From contig JAOPVD010000169.1 of the NCBI GenBank assembly GCA_025966295.1, forward strand, positions 1 through 11,988: a stretch of 11,988 nt of DNA, given 5' to 3'. The first letter of the stretch is position 1. The number at the start of each line of letters is the position of its first letter. The translations under genes and the position numbers were made by a program. Below, piece by piece: positions 7,639 through 11,988 of this stretch. The DNA comes from Frankiales bacterium. GTDB lineage: Bacteria > Actinomycetota > Actinomycetes > Mycobacteriales > SCTD01. The notes beneath the pieces are model-generated. The model searched no databases. It had not been told where the DNA came from and was given only the letters and a program-made list of their open reading frames with translations.

Positions 7639-8604
7639 GTGCTTGATGTCCCCCTGTACGCCTGGGTCGCCACGATCGGCGGCCTGCTGTGCATCCTTGC
7701 GTTCGACCAGTGGGTCGCGCACCGCAAGGGCGAGCACGAGTTCTCGGTCGGCGAGGCCACCCGCTGGGTGCTGTTCTACGTCGGCCTGGCCGTCGCGTTC
7801 GGCGTCGGCCTGTGGGTGGTCGGCGGTAGCCAGTACGGCGCGGAGTACTTCGCCGGCTACCTGACCGAGTACTCGCTGAGCGTCGACAACCTGTTCGTCT
7901 TCGTCATCATCATGTCGAGCTTCGCGGTGCCCCGGGCGTTCCAGCACAAGGTGCTGCTGTTCGGCATCGCGCTGGCGCTGGTGCTGCGCGGCATCTTCAT
8001 CGCGGTCGGCGCGGCGGCGATCAACGAGTTCGTCTGGGTGTTCTTCCTGTTCGGCGCCTTCCTGGTCTACACCGCCTGGAAGCTGGCCGTCGCCAAGGAG
8101 CACGACGAGGCCGAGCAGCGCGACAACAAGCTCGCCAACCTGATGGCCCGGATCCTGCCGACCACGGACGAGTACGACGGCGCCAAGGTCATCACCAAGG
8201 TGAACGGCAAGCGGGTCGTCACGCCGATGCTGCTCGTGATGATCGCGATCGGCTCGACCGACCTGCTGTTCGCCCTCGACTCGATCCCGGCGATCTTCGG
8301 CCTCACCAAGGAGCCGTACATCGTCTTCACCGCGAACGCCTTCGCGCTGATGGGTCTGCGCCAGCTGTACTTCCTGCTCGACGGGCTGCTGGACCGGCTG
8401 GTCTACCTGTCCAAGGGGCTGGCGGTCATCCTGGGCTTCATCGGCGTGAAGCTGTTCTTCCACGCCCTCCACGAGTACGACGTGCACTGGGCGCCCGACA
8501 TCGGCATCGGGCTGTCGCTGGGCGTCATCATCGGGACGCTGGTCGTGACCACGGTGCTGTCGCTGCGCGCCACCCGGAACCGGCAGCCCGCCCCGGTCGA
8601 GTAG
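7639..8604 (+). CDS. terC: TerC/Alx-family integral membrane protein, probable metal (Mn2+) exporter
   Basis: The 321-residue product is a multi-span inner-membrane protein with about seven to nine hydrophobic segments. The two family motifs are present: EYSLSVDNLF (77-86, D83) and GSTDLLFALDSIPAIFGL (205-222, D208 and D214). Their membrane-embedded acidic residues are thought to bind metal. The linker AKEHDEAEQRDNKLANLM is a charged cytoplasmic loop. Alx/TerC members such as E. coli Alx are linked to Mn2+ efflux, and others to metal loading of secreted enzymes; tellurite resistance is the historical name. GTG 7639 is preceded by a strong GGAGGAG (7627-7633) with 5-nt spacing. The manganese-type riboswitch in the leader strongly favours a manganese role. 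It is monocistronic and converges on the hydrolase gene. Confidence 0.92.
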   Translation: MLDVPLYAWVATIGGLLCILAFDQWVAHRKGEHEFSVGEATRWVLFYVGLAVAFGVGLWVVGGSQYGAEYFAGYLTEYSLSVDNLFVFVIIMSSFAVPRAFQHKVLLFGIALALVLRGIFIAVGAAAINEFVWVFFLFGAFLVYTAWKLAVAKEHDEAEQRDNKLANLMARILPTTDEYDGAKVITKVNGKRVVTPMLLVMIAIGSTDLLFALDSIPAIFGLTKEPYIVFTANAFALMGLRQLYFLLDGLLDRLVYLSKGLAVILGFIGVKLFFHALHEYDVHWAPDIGIGLSLGVIIGTLVVTTVLSLRATRNRQPAPVE

Positions 8605-8737
8605 TCCGACCGCCCAGCGCGTTCGGGCAGGCCTGACCAGCACGACTGCATACGAGCGGGCCTCATCCGCCTGGCGGCGAGCGTGCGCACGCGGCGGGAG
8701 AGTCTCAGCGGCCCCAGTTGTGTGCAGTTGTGCTGGG
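8605..8737. other. Intergenic region between convergent terC and hydrolase genes, with short symmetries
   Basis: No gene is supported in these 133 bp. They hold a perfect 12-bp palindrome GCGTGCGCACGC (8681-8692), a near-adjacent CCGCC-T-GGCGG dyad (8667-8677), and CAGTTGTG repeated directly at 8715-8722 and 8725-8732. They also hold a 5-bp dyad CCCAG/CTGGG (8713-8717, 8733-8737) around that repeat. The dyads may help end the two convergent transcripts, but none has a T-run and none is a convincing terminator. Confidence 0.4.
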
Positions 8738-9391
8738 CTACCAGCCGCGCTGGCGCCACTCGGGGAGCGCGGGCCGCTCGGCGCCCAGGGTGGTGTCGGT
8801 GCCGTGCCCCGGGTAGACCCAGGTCGAGTCGGGGAACGGGCCGAACAGTTTGCGCTCGACGTCGTCGAGGAGGGTGCCGAACCGCCGCGGGTCCTTCTCG
8901 GTGTTGCCCACCCCGCCCGGGAACAGTGAGTCGCCGGTGAACAGGTGGCCGCCCTCGGGGGCGTAGTGCAGCGCCACCGAGCCGGGGGTGTGGCCGACGA
9001 GCGTGATCGCGGTCAGCTCGTGGGAGCCGACCCGGACCACGTCGCCGTCCTCGAGCACCCGGTCCACCGGCAGCGGCAGGTCGGCGGCGTCGGCCGCGGT
9101 GGCGAGCACCGGGGCGCCGGTCCGCTCGACCACCTCGACGAGGGCCTGCTGGTGGTCCCAGTGGCCGTGCGTCTCGACCACACCCACCAGCCGGCCGTCC
9201 CCGAGCGCCTCCAGCAGCCGGTCGGCGTCGCCGGCCGCGTCCACGAGCAGCGTCTCGCCGGTGGCGGTGTCGCGCAGCAGGTAGCAGTTGTTGTTGAACG
9301 GGTTGGTGGCGACCTTGGTGATCCGCAGGCCCGGCAGTTCCCGGACGTCGACCGCTCCGCCGACCTCGACCTCGCCTGTGTAACCGCTCAC
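8738..9391 (-). CDS. Metallo-beta-lactamase-fold hydrolase (glyoxalase II-like)
   Basis: The 217-residue product is a complete MBL-fold protein with a binuclear metal site. THGHWDH (74-80) supplies H75, H77, D79 and H80; H134 lies in GHTPGS, D154 in FTGDSLF and H196 in PGHG. This ligand set matches hydroxyacylglutathione-hydrolase-like enzymes that hydrolyse thioesters. In actinobacteria, which lack glutathione, the substrate may be a mycothiol thioester or something unrelated. GTG 9391 has GGAGGA (9398-9403) 6 nt upstream. It is divergent from uvrA with a 90-bp gap; M. tuberculosis Rv1637c occupies the same place next to uvrA. No signal peptide is visible, so it is cytosolic. A direct role in DNA repair is not indicated by sequence. 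Confidence 0.92.
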   Translation of the reverse strand: MSGYTGEVEVGGAVDVRELPGLRITKVATNPFNNNCYLLRDTATGETLLVDAAGDADRLLEALGDGRLVGVVETHGHWDHQQALVEVVERTGAPVLATAADAADLPLPVDRVLEDGDVVRVGSHELTAITLVGHTPGSVALHYAPEGGHLFTGDSLFPGGVGNTEKDPRRFGTLLDDVERKLFGPFPDSTWVYPGHGTDTTLGAERPALPEWRQRGW

Positions 9392-9481
9392 GCGCTCTCC
9401 TCCGGGAAGCAGACTGTCCGACCCCGACGTTAGCCTTGTAGACGGAGCTTCCCTGCCCCGGCAACCCGATCAAAGGACCTC
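9392..9481. promoter_or_regulatory. Divergent promoter region between the MBL hydrolase and uvrA genes
   Basis: Both flanking genes must be read from this 90-bp gap. On the plus strand, TAGACG (9439-9444) or TAGCCT (9431-9436) could be -10 boxes for uvrA, without good -35 partners. On the minus strand, TTGCCG and TACAAG are separated by 18 bp and could serve the hydrolase. AAAGGA (9472-9477) is the uvrA ribosome binding site. I found no LexA/SOS-box dyad, so SOS control of uvrA is not supported here. Confidence 0.35.
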
Positions 9482-11988
9482 ATGGCTGACCGCCTGGTCG
9501 TGCGCGGTGCGCGCGAGCACAACCTGAAGGACGTCTCCCTCGATCTGCCGCGCAACGCGCTGATCGTGTTCACGGGGCTGTCCGGGTCCGGCAAGTCCAG
9601 CCTGGCGTTCGACACCATCTTCGCCGAGGGCCAGCGCCGGTACGTCGAGTCGCTGAGCGCGTACGCCCGGCAGTTCCTCGGCCAGATGGACAAGCCGGAC
9701 GTCGACTTCATCGAGGGCCTGTCCCCGGCGGTGTCGATCGACCAGAAGTCGACAAATCGCAACCCGCGGTCGACCGTCGGCACCATCACCGAGGTCTACG
9801 ACTACCTCCGGCTGCTGTTCGCCCGCGCCGGCACCCCGCACTGCCCCAAGTGCGGCCGCGTGATCGCCCGGCAGCAGCCCAGCCAGATCGTCGACCGGGT
9901 CCTCGAGCTGGAACAGGGCAGCCGCTTCCAGGTGCTCGCCCCGGTGATCCGCGAGCGCAAGGGCGAGTACGTCGACCTGTTCGCCGACCTCCAGACCAAG
10001 GGCTACAGCCGGGCCCGGGTCGACGGCGTGGTGTATCCCCTGACCGAGGTCCCCAAGCTCAAGAAGCAGGAGAAGCACACCATCGAGGTGGTCGTCGACC
10101 GCCTCTCGGTGAAGGACTCCAGCAAGCGCCGGCTCACCGACTCCGTCGAGACCGCCCTGCAGCTCGGCAACGGCCTGGTCACGCTCGACTTCGTCGACCT
10201 GCCCGAGGACGACCCGCACCGCGAGCGGACCTTCTCCGAGCACCTGGCCTGCCTGTACGACGACCTGTCGTTCGAGGAGCTCGAGCCCCGGTCGTTCTCC
10301 TTCAACAGCCCGTTCGGGGCCTGCGTGGAGTGCCACGGCATCGGCACCCGGAAGGAGGTCGACCCGGAGCTGGTCGTCCCCGACCCCGAGAAGTCGCTCG
10401 CCGAGGGCGCCCTCCAGCCGTGGTCGTCCGGCCACAACATCGAGTACTTCGGCCGGCTGCTGCAGGCCCTCGGTGACGCGCTCGGGTTCACCCTCAAGAC
10501 CCCGTGGCACAAGCTCACCGCCAAGCAGCAAAAGGCCGTGCTCTACGGCCACGAGACCGAGGTGCACGTCCGGTACCGCAACCGGTACGGTCGCGAGCGC
10601 AGCTACTACACGGCGTACGAGGGCGTGGTGCCGTTCCTGGAGCGGCGGCACGGCGAGGCCGAGAGCGACACCAGCCGGGAGCGCTACGAGGGCTACATGC
10701 GGGAGGTGCCGTGCCCCGCGTGCCACGGCGCCCGGCTCAAGCCCGAGGTCCTGGCCGTCACCCTGTCCGGCAAGTCGATCGCCGAGATCGCGGCGCTGTC
10801 GATCGCGGAGTGCGCGGTGTTCCTGCGCGCGCTCGAGCTCGACGACCGGCAGCGGATGATCGCCGAGCGGGTGCTCAAGGAGGTCAACGAGCGGATGGGC
10901 TTCCTGCTCGACGTCGGCCTCGACTACCTCTCGCTGGACCGGCCGGCCGGCACCCTCGCCGGCGGCGAGGCGCAGCGGATCCGGCTCGCCACCCAGATCG
11001 GCTCCGGGCTGGTCGGCGTGCTGTACGTGCTCGACGAGCCCAGCATCGGCCTGCACCAGCGCGACAACCACCGGCTCATCGAGACCCTGGTCCGGCTCCG
11101 GGACCTCGGCAACACGCTCATCGTCGTCGAGCACGACGAGGACACCATCCACACCGCCGACTGGGTCGTCGACATCGGCCCGGGGGCGGGGGAGCACGGC
11201 GGCCAGGTGGTCGTCAGCGGCAGCGTCCAGGACCTGCTGGCGTCCGAGGACTCGATCACCGGTCAGTACCTGTCCGGCCGCCGCTCGATCGAGGTGCCGG
11301 CGGCCCGCCGGCCACGCGACCCGAAGCGCAAGCTCACCATCGTCGGGGCCCGCGAGCACAACCTGCGGGACGTCACCGTCGACATCCCGCTGGGCCAGCT
11401 GGTCGCCGTCACCGGCGTCAGCGGCTCCGGCAAGTCGACGCTGATCAACGACATCCTCGCCACCGTGCTGGTCAACCAGCTCAACGGCTCCCGCGAGGTG
11501 CCCGGCCGGCACACCCGCATCACCGGCCTCGACCAGCTCGACAAGGTCGTGCGGGTCGACCAGTCGCCGATCGGCCGCACCCCGCGGTCCAACCCGGCGA
11601 CCTACACCGGCGTCTTCGACCACATGCGCAAGCTGTTCGCCGAGACCACCGAGGCGAAGGTCCGTGGTTACCTGCCCGGCCGCTTCTCCTTCAACGTCAA
11701 GGGCGGCCGCTGCGAGAACTGCGCCGGCGACGGCACCATCAAGATCGAGATGAACTTCCTGCCGGACGTCTACGTCCCCTGCGAGATCTGCCACGGCGCC
11801 CGCTACAACCGCGAGACGCTCGAGGTGCACTTCAAGGGCAAGACCATCTCCGAGGTCCTCGACATGCCGATCGAGGAGGCCGCCGAGTTCTACGAGGCGG
11901 TCCCGGCGATCAGCCGGCACCTCAGGACGCTCGTCGACGTCGGCCTCGGCTACGTCCGCCTCGGCCAGCCGGCGCCCACCCTGTCCGG
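9482..11988 (+). CDS. uvrA: UvrABC excinuclease subunit A, 3' end cut by the window
   Basis: UvrA is the dimeric ABC-type ATPase that detects DNA lesions and loads UvrB. The 835 visible residues cover most of a protein usually about 950-1000 long. In order: Walker A I GLSGSGKSS (32-40); zinc ligands C121/C124 and C281/C284 of the first zinc module; the UvrB-binding and insertion domains between; ABC signature I LAGGEAQR (492-499), where the common LSGGE is LAGGE; Walker B I YVLDEPSIGLHQRD; Walker A II GVSGSGKST (645-653); and zinc module CENC...CEIC (C744, C747, C767, C770). The window stops at LGQPAPTLSG, inside ABC signature II, so the second Walker B and C terminus are missing for lack of sequence, not by mutation. 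ATG 9482 has AAAGGA 4 nt upstream. Confidence 0.97.
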   Translation, partial: MADRLVVRGAREHNLKDVSLDLPRNALIVFTGLSGSGKSSLAFDTIFAEGQRRYVESLSAYARQFLGQMDKPDVDFIEGLSPAVSIDQKSTNRNPRSTVGTITEVYDYLRLLFARAGTPHCPKCGRVIARQQPSQIVDRVLELEQGSRFQVLAPVIRERKGEYVDLFADLQTKGYSRARVDGVVYPLTEVPKLKKQEKHTIEVVVDRLSVKDSSKRRLTDSVETALQLGNGLVTLDFVDLPEDDPHRERTFSEHLACLYDDLSFEELEPRSFSFNSPFGACVECHGIGTRKEVDPELVVPDPEKSLAEGALQPWSSGHNIEYFGRLLQALGDALGFTLKTPWHKLTAKQQKAVLYGHETEVHVRYRNRYGRERSYYTAYEGVVPFLERRHGEAESDTSRERYEGYMREVPCPACHGARLKPEVLAVTLSGKSIAEIAALSIAECAVFLRALELDDRQRMIAERVLKEVNERMGFLLDVGLDYLSLDRPAGTLAGGEAQRIRLATQIGSGLVGVLYVLDEPSIGLHQRDNHRLIETLVRLRDLGNTLIVVEHDEDTIHTADWVVDIGPGAGEHGGQVVVSGSVQDLLASEDSITGQYLSGRRSIEVPAARRPRDPKRKLTIVGAREHNLRDVTVDIPLGQLVAVTGVSGSGKSTLINDILATVLVNQLNGSREVPGRHTRITGLDQLDKVVRVDQSPIGRTPRSNPATYTGVFDHMRKLFAETTEAKVRGYLPGRFSFNVKGGRCENCAGDGTIKIEMNFLPDVYVPCEICHGARYNRETLEVHFKGKTISEVLDMPIEEAAEFYEAVPAISRHLRTLVDVGLGYVRLGQPAPTLS

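Noticed and set aside
8683..8940. Small plus-strand open frames running into the hydrolase gene
   Set aside because: They are Arg/Ala/Gly-rich, lack ribosome binding sites and overlap the well-supported minus-strand hydrolase.
9470..11920. An 816-residue minus-strand open frame opposite uvrA
   Set aside because: It mirrors the uvrA codons with the same shadow composition, while the plus strand carries all UvrA motifs.
11951..11988. A truncated or broken uvrA
   Set aside because: The frame is intact to the last base; the missing part is due only to the window edge.

Overview
The window is chromosomal DNA of a very GC-rich bacterium. Third codon positions are almost all G or C, and seven of the nine genes start with GTG. 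Ribosome binding sites are purine-rich and -10 boxes have the TANNNT form. Gene content and order point to an actinobacterium, possibly near Nocardioides; the genus is an inference. No rRNA, tRNA, insertion sequence, prophage or CRISPR array was seen.

Layout: (1) 1-957, the 3' part of a gene for a probably exported or surface TIM-barrel-like protein, cut by the window edge. (2) 987-3131, uvrB. (3) 3235-6303, a tightly overlapping three-gene operon: GT4 glycosyltransferase, class I SAM methyltransferase, and an alpha/alpha-toroid protein usually labelled 'prenyltransferase'. A compact control region precedes it, with a Crp-like site, overlapping palindromes and a -10 box. (4) 6304-6442, two tandem 52-bp palindromic repeats between convergent genes. 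(5) 6443-7482 on the minus strand, a two-gene operon: a Methyltransf_24-like methyltransferase, then a YpeA-like GNAT acetyltransferase, overlapping by 4 bp. (6) 7497-8604, a TerC/Alx-family membrane protein gene with a yybP-ykoY (manganese) riboswitch in its leader. (7) 8738-9391 on the minus strand, a metallo-beta-lactamase-fold hydrolase. (8) 9482 to the end, uvrA, cut just before its second ABC signature.

Two of the three subunit genes of the UvrABC excision nuclease bracket the locus. The uvrB...MBL hydrolase-uvrA order is also known from other actinobacteria; in Mycobacterium tuberculosis it is Rv1633 uvrB, Rv1637c MBL hydrolase and Rv1638 uvrA. The genes between look like variable cargo. 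The glycosyltransferase/methyltransferase/toroid trio is the least understood part. Its coupled translation suggests one pathway, perhaps building or tailoring a methylated glycoconjugate or lipid-linked sugar; the substrate cannot be read from the sequence.

The clearest regulatory signal is upstream of terC. The 3' strand of the aptamer P1 helix is also perfectly complementary to a segment covering the terC Shine-Dalgarno sequence. This predicts a translational ON switch: metal binding holds P1 together and frees the ribosome binding site.
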